NCBI RefSeq assembly: GCF_000855665.1
Contig: NZ_JXSS01000048.1
Span: 62,001-126,000 of the forward strand
DNA from: Lysobacter sp. A03
GTDB lineage: Bacteria; Pseudomonadota; Gammaproteobacteria; Xanthomonadales; Xanthomonadaceae
Length of the DNA: 64,000 nucleotides
Direction: 5' to 3'
Positions within the stretch are counted from its first letter, which is position 1. Every line of letters starts with the position of its first letter. The notes beneath the pieces were generated by a model. The model was not told the origin of the DNA. It ran no database searches and saw nothing but the letters and a program-made list of their open reading frames with translations. This document shows positions 45,239-54,844 of the stretch, piece after piece. Position numbers and translations under genes: made by a program.

Positions 45239-46435
45239 TTAGCGCGCGCCGCGGGTGCCCGAGGACTCGAGCGGCGGGAGGGGGTCGTTTGCACGCTCCA
45301 GTGCCTCGGCGAGAAACTCCAACGGGTGCTGCACCGGTAGCGCCGTCCCGTTGCCCAGGTGCAGGCGACAGCCGATGTTGGCGCTGAGCAGGCGGCTCGC
45401 GCCGCTGGCTGCGAATTGATCCAGCAGCGGCTGGCGGTACTCGCTGGCGCGCGCCGGATCGGTCACCATCTGATTGCCCGCAGCGCCGCAGCAGCCGAAG
45501 CCGACATCGATCTCGATCACCATCAGCTCCGGGATCCGGGCCAGCAGGCGACGCAGGGCGGGCACGCTGCCGCTGGCATTGCGCTGGGTACACGGCAGAT
45601 GCAGGGCAATGCGTTCCGCGTGTGGGTGGAAGGCGAGGCGATCGCTGTGTGCGTCCAGCAGCGTCAGCGCATCCAACGCTTCGCCGTCGATAGCGCCCGC
45701 GACCGCCTTATGACAGCCACTGGCTAGGGTGAGCACCTGCGGGTGTCCGGCAAACGCCTCGCGGTTGCGTGCAGTCAGGTGCGCTGCGCCGTCGATATTG
45801 CCGGCGTGGGCGTGGAGGGCGCCGCAACAGGTCTGCCCCGGCGGAACCACCACATCAATACCCGCGGCCGCGCATAGGCGGATCAGCGCGCCACGGGCAT
45901 TGACCTCGTAGGGACCTGCCATGCAACCGAGGAAGAGGGCAGCCGATTGCACAGGCGGCGTACGGCGTCCCGAGGGAGACCCGGCCGAGGCCGGAGAGGG
46001 CGGCGCCGGCAACAGCTGCAGGCGGTGCGGAAGCAGACTGCGGGTGTGGCGGTAGAGGCCCACAAGTGGGCCCAGCAGTCGGGGCCGGACTACCAGGGCT
46101 TCCAGGGCTTTTTGAAGCGCACTTGCGCCGCGGCGCTCGCGTTGGCGACCCCGCGCGGAAACCAGCAGCGCGTCATACTCAACGCCCGCCGGGCAGACCG
46201 TCTCGCAATTGCCACACCCCAGGCAGTGGTCCAGATGGGCGTCGCCAAGCGGCCCCGACTCGATCGTGTCCAGTGCCCAGGCGCGCGCCAGCGCAATGCG
46301 CCCGCGCGGCGATTCGGCTTCCATCCGCTCGCGACCGTAGGTCGGACATACCGGCAAGCACAGACCGCATTGGACACACCGGTCGGCCAGTGCGACCAGC
46401 GGGTCGGAGGCAAGCGGACGGCTGGCAGCGGGCAT
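45239..46435 (-). CDS. glcF: Glycolate oxidase iron-sulfur subunit (GlcF-like)
   Basis: A 398-residue protein. N-terminal ferredoxin motifs [15 protein letters not shown] and [14 protein letters not shown] bind two 4Fe-4S clusters. The two CCG domains contain [10 protein letters not shown] with [12 protein letters not shown], and [11 protein letters not shown] with [11 protein letters not shown]. This matches GlcF, which passes electrons from glycolate oxidase to the quinone pool, but no glcD or glcE is nearby, so another dehydrogenase partner is possible. The coq7 gene begins ten bases downstream. Confidence 0.88.
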   Translation of the reverse strand: MPAASRPLASDPLVALADRCVQCGLCLPVCPTYGRERMEAESPRGRIALARAWALDTIESGPLGDAHLDHCLGCGNCETVCPAGVEYDALLVSARGRQRERRGASALQKALEALVVRPRLLGPLVGLYRHTRSLLPHRLQLLPAPPSPASAGSPSGRRTPPVQSAALFLGCMAGPYEVNARGALIRLCAAAGIDVVVPPGQTCCGALHAHAGNIDGAAHLTARNREAFAGHPQVLTLASGCHKAVAGAIDGEALDALTLLDAHSDRLAFHPHAERIALHLPCTQRNASGSVPALRRLLARIPELMVIEIDVGFGCCGAAGNQMVTDPARASEYRQPLLDQFAASGASRLLSANIGCRLHLGNGTALPVQHPLEFLAEALERANDPLPPLESSGTRGAR

Positions 46436-46466
46436 TGCCGGATGCTAGCATGTGCGGCTCGGTGGC

Positions 46467-46495
46467 TTGCGCTGCATTGCGGCGACCGTTATCAT
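46467..46495 (+). promoter_or_regulatory. Putative sigma-70 promoter of rplM-rpsI
   Basis: TTGCGC and TATCAT separated by 17 bases, about 120 bases before the rplM ATG. The -10 matches five of six consensus bases, the -35 three of six. Confidence 0.5.
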
Positions 46496-46615
46496 TCCGC
46501 CTCTTTACGCTCCACAGCGCATCTTTCACACCACAACGCGTGGCGAAGTTCCGGCCATTTCCCTTCCGCGGGATTGGGCGCAACAAGCCCGGCAAGGTAC
46601 CCAAGAAGATCAGTC

Positions 46616-47044
46616 ATGAAGACATTTAGCGCCAAGAACGAGACCGTCCAGCGTGACTGGTACGTGGTCGACGCCTCCGGCAAGACCCTGGGCCGCCTGG
46701 CCGCCGAGCTTGCCCACCGCCTGCGCGGCAAGCACAAGCCGGTTTACACCCCGCACGTCGATACCGGCGACTACCTCGTAGTCATCAACGCTGAGAAGAT
46801 CGTGGTCACCGGCAACAAGCTGGCCGACAAGAAGTACTACCGGTTCACCGGCTACATCGGCAACCTGAAGTCCGAGACCCTGGGCCAGGCGCTTGAGCGC
46901 CATCCCGAGCGCGTCATCGAGATCGCGGTCAAGGGCATGCTGCCGAAGAATCCGCTCGGCCGCGCCATGTACCGCAAGCTCAAGGTCTATGCAGGCTCCG
47001 AGCATCCGCACACTGCCCAGCAGCCACAGCTGCTGGAACTCTAA
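46616..47044 (+). CDS. rplM: 50S ribosomal protein L13
   Basis: A 142-residue L13, the same length as in E. coli. Conserved elements include [34 protein letters not shown] and [21 protein letters not shown]. The ATG at 46616 is chosen by length; the longer frame to the left overlaps glcF on the other strand. rpsI follows after ten bases in the standard L13-S9 operon. Confidence 0.97.
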   Translation: MKTFSAKNETVQRDWYVVDASGKTLGRLAAELAHRLRGKHKPVYTPHVDTGDYLVVINAEKIVVTGNKLADKKYYRFTGYIGNLKSETLGQALERHPERVIEIAVKGMLPKNPLGRAMYRKLKVYAGSEHPHTAQQPQLLEL

Positions 47045-47054
47045 GGTCAACGAC

Positions 47055-47447
47055 ATGGCAATCCAGCAGAACTACGGCACCGGCCGCCGCAAGTCCTCCA
47101 CCGCCCGCGTGTACCTGCGCAAGGGCGAGGGCAAGATCACGATCAACAAGCGCACGATCGAGGAGTTCTTCGGTCGCGAGACCGCTCGCATGATCGTGCG
47201 CCAGCCGCTCGAACTGACCAAGTCCACCGACAAGTTCGACGTCAACGTTACCGTTGCCGGCGGCGGCACCACCGGTCAGGCCGGTGCGATCCGCCTGGGC
47301 ATCTCGCGCGCGCTGGTCGAGTACGACGAGTCGCTGAAGAGCGAGCTGCGTCAGGCCGGCTTCATGACCCGCGACGCGCGTGAAGTCGAGCGCAAGAAGG
47401 TCGGTCTGCACAAGGCACGCCGCGCGACCCAGTTCTCCAAGCGCTAA
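47055..47447 (+). CDS. rpsI: 30S ribosomal protein S9
   Basis: A 130-residue S9, the standard length, with [18 protein letters not shown] at the N-terminus and the conserved C-terminal [17 protein letters not shown] that reaches the P-site tRNA. It is second in the rplM-rpsI operon, just ahead of tRNA-Gln. Confidence 0.97.
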   Translation: MAIQQNYGTGRRKSSTARVYLRKGEGKITINKRTIEEFFGRETARMIVRQPLELTKSTDKFDVNVTVAGGGTTGQAGAIRLGISRALVEYDESLKSELRQAGFMTRDAREVERKKVGLHKARRATQFSKR

Positions 47448-47474
47448 GATTCTTTGCGTTACAATTTGCTCTAT

Positions 47475-47549
47475 AGCCCCGTCGCCAAGCGGTAAGGCAC
47501 CTGACTCTGACTCAGGCATTCGGTGGTTCGAATCCATCCGGGGCTGCCA
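47475..47549 (+). tRNA. tRNA-Gln(CTG)
   Basis: A 75-base tRNA with encoded CCA. It folds with acceptor AGCCCCG / CGGGGCT, a D-arm containing GCCAAGCGGTAAGGC as in E. coli tRNA-Gln, the anticodon stem CCTGA / TCAGG around loop CTCTGAC (anticodon CTG), and TTCGAATC in the T-loop. A TACAAT element at 47460-47465 may be its -10 box. A terminator follows. Confidence 0.95.
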
Positions 47550-47560
47550 TACAACGAAGA

Positions 47561-47587
47561 ACCCGCCCACGTGGCGGGTTTTTTGTT
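47561..47587 (+). terminator. Rho-independent terminator after tRNA-Gln
   Basis: ACCCGCC / GGCGGGT stem with a short loop followed by TTTTTTG, 12 bases past the tRNA CCA. Confidence 0.9.
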
Positions 47588-47650
47588 GCCTGTGCGCGAG
47601 CGGTTACAATTGAAACCATCGCGCCGCGGCGCCGTTATCAGGAGTTCCCG

Positions 47651-48637
47651 ATGAAGCTTGGTTCCCTCAAGGAAGGCGGCCGCGACGGCACGCTGGTCGT
47701 CGTCTCACGCGACCTGACCCGCGCGGTCCGGGCCACCGGCATCGCCGACATCCTGCAGCGCGCGCTGGAAGACTGGAGCAACATCGCGCCGCGCCTGAAC
47801 AGCTTGTACGAGTCGCTCAATGCCGGCGACGCCGAGGGCGCGTTTGAACTGGACGTGGCAACACTTGCCGCGCCGCTCCCGCGTGCCTACGAATTCCTCG
47901 ATGGCAGCGCCTACCTGCCGCACGTGGAGCGCGTCCGCCGCGCCCGCGGCGCCGAGGTGCCGGAGAGCTTCTACACCGACCCGTTGATGTACCAGGCGGT
48001 CAGCGCCGGCTTCATGGGGCCGCGCGACCCGGTCCGGGTGAGCAGCGAGGAGTTCGGCATCGATCTTGAGGCCGAGCTGGTGGTCATCACCGATGACGTG
48101 CCGATGGCGGTGTCGGCGGAATCCGCGGCCGGTCACATCCAGCTGGTGGGACTGGTCAATGACGTGTCGCTGCGCAATCTGATTCCGGGCGAGCTGGCCA
48201 AGGGCTTCGGATTCCTGCAGGCCAAGCCGCGCTCGGCGCTGAGCCCGGTGTTCGTCACTCCCGACGAGTTGGGCGATGCCTGGCGCGACACCAAGTTGCA
48301 CCTGCCAATGCTCACCCACGTCAACGGCAAGTGGTTCGGCGCGCCCGAGGCGGGCGTGGACATGCAATTCAACTTCGCCCAGCTGGTCGCGCATGCCGCC
48401 CGCACCCGCCCGCTGTCGGCGGGCACGATCGTCGGCTCGGGCACCATCGCCAACGAGGACACCTCGCTGGGGGCGTCCTGCTTTGCCGAGCTGCGTACGG
48501 TCGAGGCGCTGCGCGATGGCAAGCCCAGCACCCCGTTCATGTCCTTCGGTGATACCGTCCGCATCGAGATGCTCGACCGCGAGGGAGCCAGCATCTTTGG
48601 CGCCATCGAGCAGCGTATCGAACGCCACAACGGCTGA
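47651..48637 (+). CDS. Fumarylacetoacetate hydrolase-family protein
   Basis: A 328-residue FAH-superfamily hydrolase. Metal-binding and catalytic-type elements are visible in FGIDLEAELVVITDDVP, GLVNDVSLRNLIPGEL, HVNGKWFGAPEAG and STPFMSFGDTVRIEML. Followed by maiA, it probably hydrolyses fumarylacetoacetate in tyrosine degradation, though the N-terminal part differs from the classic 420-residue FAH. An AGGAG precedes the ATG; TTGTTG and TACAAT spaced by 16 bases upstream are a plausible promoter. Confidence 0.9.
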   Translation: MKLGSLKEGGRDGTLVVVSRDLTRAVRATGIADILQRALEDWSNIAPRLNSLYESLNAGDAEGAFELDVATLAAPLPRAYEFLDGSAYLPHVERVRRARGAEVPESFYTDPLMYQAVSAGFMGPRDPVRVSSEEFGIDLEAELVVITDDVPMAVSAESAAGHIQLVGLVNDVSLRNLIPGELAKGFGFLQAKPRSALSPVFVTPDELGDAWRDTKLHLPMLTHVNGKWFGAPEAGVDMQFNFAQLVAHAARTRPLSAGTIVGSGTIANEDTSLGASCFAELRTVEALRDGKPSTPFMSFGDTVRIEMLDREGASIFGAIEQRIERHNG

Positions 48638-48662
48638 CCGCGCGCTCGCCAGGGAGAGAGGC

Positions 48663-49340
48663 ATGACCGAGCAGTTGACGCTGTATTCGTACTGGCGTTC
48701 CAGCGCGGCGTACCGCGTCCGGATCGGTCTCAACCTGAAGGGGCTACCGTACAAGACGGTGCCGGTGCATCTTGTCCGGGACGGCGGCCAGCAGCACGCC
48801 GAAGCCTACCGCCAGCTCAACCCGCAGGAACTGGTGCCGGTGCTCATGCACGGGGATCGCGTCATGAGGCAGTCCGTGGCGATCCTGGAATACCTCGACG
48901 AGACCTGGCCCACGCCGCCGCTGCTGCCTGCGGCCAGCCGGGATCGGCAGCGCGCGCGGGCAATCGCCCAGACCTTCGCCTGCGACATCCATCCGCTCAA
49001 CAACCTTCGCGTGCTGCAGTATTTCGACCGCACTTGGAGCGTGCCCCAGCCGGAGCGCGAGGAGTGGGTCAGGCACTGGGTAGCCGAGGGCTTCGCCGCA
49101 ATCGAGACGATGCTCAACGACCATCCGTCCACCGGGATGTTCTGTGAAGGCGACATCCCCGGACTGGCCGATTGCTGCCTCATACCGCAGATGTACAACG
49201 CGCGCCGTTTCGCGGTGGACCTGACGCCTTATCCCACTCTGGTCAGGGTGGAGCAGGCCTGCCTGGCGCTGCCCGAGTTCGACGCGGCACGGCCGGAGAA
49301 CCAGCCCGACGCCCCGGCGCCGGAGCCTGCCTCCGGCTGA
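48663..49340 (+). CDS. maiA: Maleylacetoacetate isomerase (zeta-class GST)
   Basis: A 225-residue glutathione S-transferase of the zeta class. The N-terminal motif YSYWRSSAAYRVRIGLNLKG holds the glutathione-activating serines, NPQELVPVL the cis-Pro region, and DIHPLNNLRVLQYF the family signature. It isomerises maleylacetoacetate to fumarylacetoacetate, feeding the upstream hydrolase. It has a strong AGGGAGAGAGG ahead of the ATG. The C-terminal tail is short and Pro/Ala-rich. Confidence 0.93.
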   Translation: MTEQLTLYSYWRSSAAYRVRIGLNLKGLPYKTVPVHLVRDGGQQHAEAYRQLNPQELVPVLMHGDRVMRQSVAILEYLDETWPTPPLLPAASRDRQRARAIAQTFACDIHPLNNLRVLQYFDRTWSVPQPEREEWVRHWVAEGFAAIETMLNDHPSTGMFCEGDIPGLADCCLIPQMYNARRFAVDLTPYPTLVRVEQACLALPEFDAARPENQPDAPAPEPASG

Positions 49341-49403
49341 GAGGTTTCGTCCGAATGCCCGGTTTAGCGCCGGGCCTGGCGGTCGCAGCGGCGCCAGGGC
49401 GCG

Positions 49404-50501
49404 TCAGAACACCGACGCGTACTGGTCGTGCTCGGCGTCGGCACCTTCGGACAGGCGGAACTTCAGTGCCAGTCCGTCGCGTGAGTCGGCCGCACGCAGC
49501 GCCTCGTCGATATCGATCTTGCCTTCCTTCTGCATCCGGAACAGACACTGGTCGAAGGATTCGATGCCTTCCTCCAGCGACTCCTCCATTGCCTGTTTGA
49601 TCTCGTGGATCTGGCCACGGCGGATCAGGTCCCGGATGTGCGGCGTATTGATCAGCACCTCGGCGGCGGGCACGCGGCGGCCGTCCACGCCGACCACCAG
49701 GCGCTGTGAAATGACCGCCTTCATGTTCAGCGACAGGTTCATCAGCACGTTCTTGTGTGCTGCCTCGGGGAAGAAGTTGAGGATGCGTTCGATCGTCTGG
49801 TCGGCATTGTTGGAGTGCAGCGTGGCCAGGCACAGATGCCCCGTCTCGGCGAAGGCGATTGCCGCCTCCATCGTTGACTGGTCGAGGATCTCGCCGATCA
49901 GGATCACGTCCGGCGCTTCGCGCATCGCGTTTTTCAGCGCGCTCTGGAAGGCATGGGTGTCCAAGCCGACCTCGCGCTGGTTGACCAGCGAGCGCTTGTG
50001 CCGGTGAAGGTACTCGATCGGGTCCTCGATGGTGAGGATGTGCCCGGAGACGCTGCTGTTGCGGTGGTCGATCATCGAGGCCAGCGTGGTCGACTTGCCC
50101 GATCCGGTGGAGCCGACGATCAGGACCAGGCCGCGCGGCTCCAGAATGATGTTCTTGAGCACCTGCGGCAGTTGCAGCTCCTCGATCGACGGGATCACGC
50201 TGCGGATCGCGCGGATCACCATGCCGACCTCACCGCGCTGCTTGAACACGTTGATGCGGAAGCGGCCGGTGTCGGGCAGCGAATAGGCCATGTTGAGTTC
50301 CAGCTCGCGCTCGAACTGCGGCACCTGGCCGTCGCCCATCAGCGAGTAGGCGATCTTCTTGACCATGCCGGGCGGCAGGCCGGTATTACCCAACGGATGC
50401 AGCCGGCCCTCGATCTTGATGTACACCGGCGCGCCGGTGCTCAAGAACATGTCCGACGCGTTCTTCTCCGTCATCAGCTTCAAAAAATAGCCGATGTCCA
50501 T
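49404..50501 (-). CDS. pilU: Type IV pilus retraction ATPase PilU
   Basis: A 365-residue PilT/PilU ATPase. An N-terminal PAS-like domain precedes Walker A VGSTGSGKSTTLASM near residue 130, an Asp box with TIEDPIEYLH, Walker B VILIGEILDQST and the His box GHLCLATLHSNN. The length and ILNFFPEAAHKNVLMNL place it with PilU, an accessory retraction motor that cooperates with PilT. The first codon is taken at ATG 50501. No pilT is in the window. Confidence 0.93.
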   Translation of the reverse strand: MDIGYFLKLMTEKNASDMFLSTGAPVYIKIEGRLHPLGNTGLPPGMVKKIAYSLMGDGQVPQFERELELNMAYSLPDTGRFRINVFKQRGEVGMVIRAIRSVIPSIEELQLPQVLKNIILEPRGLVLIVGSTGSGKSTTLASMIDHRNSSVSGHILTIEDPIEYLHRHKRSLVNQREVGLDTHAFQSALKNAMREAPDVILIGEILDQSTMEAAIAFAETGHLCLATLHSNNADQTIERILNFFPEAAHKNVLMNLSLNMKAVISQRLVVGVDGRRVPAAEVLINTPHIRDLIRRGQIHEIKQAMEESLEEGIESFDQCLFRMQKEGKIDIDEALRAADSRDGLALKFRLSEGADAEHDQYASVF

Positions 50502-50596
50502 GCACCCACTCCCCGTTGACCGGACGCCGTCATTGCAACCTTGACGCCGGATTGCCCACAATGGCCGGGCGATACACCTCCACCACGGCACCCCAT

Positions 50597-50977
50597 ATGC
50601 TCACAAGCTTCTCACAATTCCGCAGCCTGCTTGCGTGCACAGTTCTCGCTTGTGTGCTCGTCGCATGCGCCACCCTGCCGCCGCCGACCAATGAGCTGGC
50701 CGATGCGCGTCAGGCCGTTTCCAGGGCCACTGATCTGGACGCTGACCAGTACGCCAGCGAGCAGCTTGCGTCGGCACGCGATGGCCTGAGTCGCGCCCAG
50801 GTGGCGATGTCGGAAGGTCGCAATGATGCGGCACGCGCGCTGGCCAACGCCGCCAGCGCCGATGCCGACCTGGCGATCGCGCTGAGCGCCAACGCCAAGG
50901 CAGCCGCCGAGCTGGCCCAACGCCGCGATGAAGTGCGCGAGCTTCGCGAACGTTTCGAAGGAGCGAGCACCCGATGA
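50597..50977 (+). CDS. DUF4398-type lipoprotein
   Basis: A 126-residue lipoprotein. The signal peptide ends in lipobox LVACATLPPP near residue 24. The rest is predicted all-helical with repeated Ala/Arg/Glu heptads (ASEQLASARDGLSRAQVAM), the pattern of DUF4398 proteins, which usually sit next to or fused to OmpA-like outer-membrane proteins. Function unknown; envelope anchoring is inferred. Its stop overlaps the next gene's ATG. Confidence 0.75.
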   Translation: MLTSFSQFRSLLACTVLACVLVACATLPPPTNELADARQAVSRATDLDADQYASEQLASARDGLSRAQVAMSEGRNDAARALANAASADADLAIALSANAKAAAELAQRRDEVRELRERFEGASTR

Positions 50978-51585
50978 GACTCTCCACCGATATTCGTTGC
51001 CTTGCGATCGCGCTGATGCTGGCGGCCGCCGTGTCGCCGGCCCACGCACAGGGACGCTCCGATGCCGGCGCTGAGGCCCTGGGCCGCAAGCTGGTCGCAC
51101 TGGATGTCAATCCTGACTACGCCAATGCCGCGTCCTTTGAGCGCCTGCAGGCACGCAACGCCGTTGATGCACTGGCCAACGCCCGCCAGAGTCAGTACGA
51201 GGCGGCGTATTACGTCGCCGACCGCCGGGTGCAGATCGCCGAGGCGGCGGCGGAGACAGCCGCGATGCAGCGGCAGATACGTGAGCTGGAACGGGAGCGC
51301 ACCGAGTTGCTGCTGGAAGCCAGTCGCCGCGATGCCGCCGCCGCGCGCGCCGAAGCCGAGCGTCTGCGCATCCAGGCCCAGGTGCGCGCCGAGGAGGCGG
51401 AGCGTCTGCGCATGCAGACCCAGAGCGACGCCGACGCCATGGCCGACGTTGAGACCGCGCTGAAGGACGTCGCCGGGGCCCAGGCTGCCCGTCTGAAAGC
51501 CGCCCGCGCCCGCGAAGCCGAACTGGCCCGCCAGGAAGCCGAGCTGATGGGCGGCAAGCCCGACGAGAAGCCCAAGAAGAAGTAG
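50974..51585 (+). CDS. Exported coiled-coil protein, DUF4398 partner without OmpA domain
   Basis: A 203-residue protein with a signal peptide (cleavage after AHAQ, near residue 26) and a long coiled coil from about residue 65 to 190 (QRQIRELERERTELLLEA and repeated EAERLR). It ends in a basic tail KPDEKPKKK. In relatives the coiled coil is often followed by a C-terminal OmpA peptidoglycan-binding domain; none is present here. The ATGA overlap with the lipoprotein gene makes them a pair. Confidence 0.7.
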   Translation: MRLSTDIRCLAIALMLAAAVSPAHAQGRSDAGAEALGRKLVALDVNPDYANAASFERLQARNAVDALANARQSQYEAAYYVADRRVQIAEAAAETAAMQRQIRELERERTELLLEASRRDAAAARAEAERLRIQAQVRAEEAERLRMQTQSDADAMADVETALKDVAGAQAARLKAARAREAELARQEAELMGGKPDEKPKKK

Positions 51586-51660
51586 CCGCGACGGCGTGCA
51601 CTGGCCGATTTGTCAATAAAACGTTGGTTGTCAGCGGTTTAAGTCCGCATAGCGTGTGGG

Positions 51661-51703
51661 GGCAAGGCTCTTGCCAGGCCTCTGCCTCGGGCGCGCCCGA
51701 GGC
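51661..51703. repeat. Two tandem hairpins in the intergenic region
   Basis: GGCAAG-gct-CTTGCC at 51661-51675 and the perfect palindrome GCCTCGGGCG/CGCCCGAGGC at 51684-51703. Neither is followed by a T-run, so this is not an ordinary terminator. Confidence 0.6.
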
Positions 51704-51804
51704 CAGGTCAACGCGTGTTGCCGGTACCGGAGGTGCGGAGTAGGGTCGAATCACCGGGCGATCGATTCCCGCCCGGCGATGTCCATGCGCTGAAGGAGGC
51801 TTCA

Positions 51805-52023
51805 ATGTTCGATGATCAATCCCAGCCCGAGATCGATGCCCTGATCGATTCCAACCGCGAGTTCAAGCAGCTGTACCAACGTCACAAGAAGCTCGACAAG
51901 AAGGTGATGGACGCCGAGTTGGGCGTGTTGCCGATCGATACGACAACGCTGGCGCAGATGAAACGCGAAAAGCTCGCGGCCAAGGACCAGCTGGTCAGGA
52001 TGTACGCGGCCCAGGCTACCTGA
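51805..52023 (+). CDS. YdcH-family small protein (DUF465)
   Basis: A 72-residue helical-hairpin protein with the YdcH pattern (EFKQLYQRHKKLDKKVMDAE, then LAQMKREKLAAKDQL). The family is widespread in proteobacteria; function is not established. AAGGAGG lies nine bases before the ATG. It stands alone between the hairpin region and cystathionine beta-synthase. Confidence 0.85.
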   Translation: MFDDQSQPEIDALIDSNREFKQLYQRHKKLDKKVMDAELGVLPIDTTTLAQMKREKLAAKDQLVRMYAAQAT

Positions 52024-52132
52024 GCGTGGTGCACTGCCGACGCCGGCTGCCGATCTGCCGGCCACCGGTGCCGGCATCCCTTAGAATCCCCGGGTCAGCC
52101 GCGAATGCCGGCGCCAGAAACCCGTTACCCGC

Positions 52133-53509
52133 ATGCGAATTGCCAGCTCCGTACTCGACCTGATCGGCAACACGCCCATCGTGAAGGCGCAACACCTCGA
52201 CACCGGTGTGTGCGAACTGTATTTCAAGCTGGAATCCCAGAACCCCGGTGGCTCCATCAAGGATCGCATCGGTCTGCAGATGATCGAGGCGGCCGAGGCT
52301 CGCGGCGACATTGCGCCCGGCGACACGCTGGTCGAAGGCACGGCGGGCAACACGGGGCTGGGGCTGGCCCTGGTCGCCCAGCAGAAAGGCTACAAGCTCA
52401 TCCTCGTGGTTCCCGACAAGATGAGCCGGGAGAAGATCTTCAACCTCAAGGCGATGGGTGCGCAGGTGGTGTTGACGCGCTCAGACGTCGCAAAGGGACA
52501 CCCCGACTACTACCAGGACCTGGCGGCGCGGATTGCCAGTGAGACGCCGGGCGCGTACTTCATCAACCAGTTCGGCAATCCGGACAACCCCGCCGCGCAC
52601 GAGCAGGTCACCGGTCCGGAGATCCTCGCCCAGATGGCTGAGGTCGGCGGGCTGGATGCGATCGTATTTGGCTGCGGCAGCTCCGGCACCATGACCGGCC
52701 TGTCGCGCTGCTTTGCAGAGAAATCGCCGCACACCGAACTGATCCTCGCCGATCCGGTCGGCTCGATCCTGACCGAATACATCAACGAGGGAACGCTGAG
52801 CGACAAGTCCGCCAGCTGGATGGTCGAGGGCATTGGTGAGGATTTCCTCCCGTCGATCTCCGATTTCAGCCGCGTCAAGCAGGCCTATGCGATCAGCGAC
52901 AAGGAAAGCTTCCTGACCGCGCGCATGCTGCTGGAGAAGGAAGGCATTCTCGGCGGCTCCTCGACGGGCACCCTGCTGGCGGCGGCGCTTAAATACTGCG
53001 TCGCGCAGACGGTCCCCAAACGTGTGCTGGTGTTCGTCTGCGATACCGGTAACAAGTATCTGTCGAAGATGTACAACGACTACTGGATGCTCGACAACGG
53101 CTTTCTGGAAGCGGAACGCCACGGCGACCTGCGCGACCTGATCCTGCGCCCCTTCTCGCGCCGAGACACCGTCGTCATCGGCCCCGACGACCTCCTGGTC
53201 ACCGCCTATCAGCGCATGAAGCTCTACGACGTCAGCCAGCTGCCGGTGATGCGCGGCGACGAACTGGTCGGCATCATCGACGAGTCCGACCTGCTGCTGC
53301 ATGTCTATGGCGATGAAGCCGGGTTCCGCGATCCCGTGTCCACGGCGATGGTGAGCAAGGTCGAGAAGATCGATAAGGGCGCGGCGGTCGAGGCGCTGTT
53401 GCCTGTGTTCGAGCGCGGACATGTGGCGGTCATTGTGGATGGCGACAGCTTTTTGGGGCTGATCACACGGATTGACTTGCTGAACCATCTGCGCAGACGG
53501 GTGGAGTAG
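52133..53509 (+). CDS. Cystathionine beta-synthase with C-terminal CBS domains
   Basis: A 458-residue protein. The PLP domain (residues 1-320) has the lysine in NPGGSIKDRIGL, TAGNTGLGLALVAQQKGY and FGCGSSGTMTGL. Two CBS domains follow in residues 335-458 (YDVSQLPVMRGDELVGIIDESDL). It condenses serine and homocysteine to cystathionine; cysteine synthase activity is an alternative. The neighbouring PLP lyase completes reverse trans-sulfuration. The 156-base gap before that gene contains no recognised signal. Confidence 0.9.
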   Translation: MRIASSVLDLIGNTPIVKAQHLDTGVCELYFKLESQNPGGSIKDRIGLQMIEAAEARGDIAPGDTLVEGTAGNTGLGLALVAQQKGYKLILVVPDKMSREKIFNLKAMGAQVVLTRSDVAKGHPDYYQDLAARIASETPGAYFINQFGNPDNPAAHEQVTGPEILAQMAEVGGLDAIVFGCGSSGTMTGLSRCFAEKSPHTELILADPVGSILTEYINEGTLSDKSASWMVEGIGEDFLPSISDFSRVKQAYAISDKESFLTARMLLEKEGILGGSSTGTLLAAALKYCVAQTVPKRVLVFVCDTGNKYLSKMYNDYWMLDNGFLEAERHGDLRDLILRPFSRRDTVVIGPDDLLVTAYQRMKLYDVSQLPVMRGDELVGIIDESDLLLHVYGDEAGFRDPVSTAMVSKVEKIDKGAAVEALLPVFERGHVAVIVDGDSFLGLITRIDLLNHLRRRVE

Positions 53510-53665
53510 AGCGGGAACCTGGTCGGGGCGCTCCGCTTGGTCGTCCGCGCGCGCCCGTCGCGATGTGGATTTTCCAGTTGACGATCGCTGACGGCGGTGA
53601 GGGACCCTTCAGCCGGCGGTGATAAACTTGCCGGCTGATTCGTCGCGGTTAAGGGAGTGCCTACA

Positions 53666-54844
53666 ATGAGCAGTGACAATTCCAATGGCGCTGGCCGAAA
53701 GCCGGGCCTGGGCACTCTTGCGATCCATGCGGGACAGTCGCCGGATCCGAGCACCGGCGCGGTGATGACGCCAATCTACGCGACATCCACCTATGTGCAG
53801 TCCAGTCCGGGCGTGCACCAGGGCTTCGAGTACTCGCGCAGCCACAACCCGACGCGCTTCGCCTACGAGCGCTGCGTCGCGGCACTGGAAAGCGGAACCC
53901 GCGGATTTGCCTTCGCATCCGGTTCGGCCGCGAGCGCCACCGTGCTGGAACTGCTCGACAGCGGCAGCCACGTGATCGCCATGGACGACGTCTATGGCGG
54001 GACCTACCGCTTGTTCGAGCGCGTTCGTCGCCGCAGCGCGGGCCTGGACTTCAGCTGGGTCGACCTGACCGATGCCGCCTCCTTCGAGGCCGCGATCCGG
54101 CCCGAGACCAAAATGGTGTGGATCGAGACGCCGACCAATCCTCTGCTGAAGCTGGTAGACATCGGTCGCATCGCCGAGATTGCGCATAAACACGGCCTGA
54201 TCGTCGTGGTCGACAACACGTTCTCCTCGCCGATCCTGCAGCGACCACTGGAGTTGGGCGCCGACATCGTCGTTCACTCCGCCACCAAGTACCTCAATGG
54301 CCACTCCGACATCGTCGGCGGCATCGTTGTGGTGGGCGATAACGCCGAGCTGGCCGAGCAGGTCGCGTTTCTGCAAAACGCCACCGGCGCTGTGCAGGGG
54401 CCGTTCGACAGCTTCCTCGCACTGCGGGGTCTGAAGACCCTGCACCTGCGGATGAAGGCGCATTGCGAGAACGCCCATCAGCTGGCGCAGTGGCTGCAAG
54501 GCCATCCGGCCGTCGAAAAAGTCCTGTACCCGGGCCTGGAGTCGCATCCCCAGCATGAATTGGCCGCTCGCCAGATGGATGGCTTCGGCGGCATGGTCAG
54601 TATCTACCTGAAGGGTGGCGCCGATGCCGCGACCCGTTTCTGCGAGCGCACGAAACTGTTCGCGCTGGCCGAGTCACTTGGCGGCGTGGAAAGTCTGGTT
54701 AACCACCCAGCGATCATGACGCACGCATCGGTTCCGGCTGAGCGTCGTGCCGAGCTGGGGATTACCGAGAACCTGGTGCGGTTGAGCGTGGGTGTCGAGA
54801 ACGTCGATGATCTGCGTGCCGATCTGGATGTCGCGCTGTCGTGA
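53666..54844 (+). CDS. metB: Cystathionine gamma-synthase/gamma-lyase (MetB-type trans-sulfuration enzyme)
   Basis: A 392-residue fold-type I PLP enzyme of the Cys/Met metabolism family. The PLP lysine is in VHSATKYLNGHSD, with EYSRSHNPTRFAYE, AFASGSAASATVLELL, YGGTYRLFERV and NTFSSPILQRPLELGAD. The sequence alone does not separate gamma-synthase from gamma-lyase; its pairing with cystathionine beta-synthase favours lyase, while the name metB follows Xanthomonas usage. The O-antigen locus of Xanthomonas is next to metB, as here, where its stop overlaps the GTG of wzm. Confidence 0.88.
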   Translation: MSSDNSNGAGRKPGLGTLAIHAGQSPDPSTGAVMTPIYATSTYVQSSPGVHQGFEYSRSHNPTRFAYERCVAALESGTRGFAFASGSAASATVLELLDSGSHVIAMDDVYGGTYRLFERVRRRSAGLDFSWVDLTDAASFEAAIRPETKMVWIETPTNPLLKLVDIGRIAEIAHKHGLIVVVDNTFSSPILQRPLELGADIVVHSATKYLNGHSDIVGGIVVVGDNAELAEQVAFLQNATGAVQGPFDSFLALRGLKTLHLRMKAHCENAHQLAQWLQGHPAVEKVLYPGLESHPQHELAARQMDGFGGMVSIYLKGGADAATRFCERTKLFALAESLGGVESLVNHPAIMTHASVPAERRAELGITENLVRLSVGVENVDDLRADLDVALS

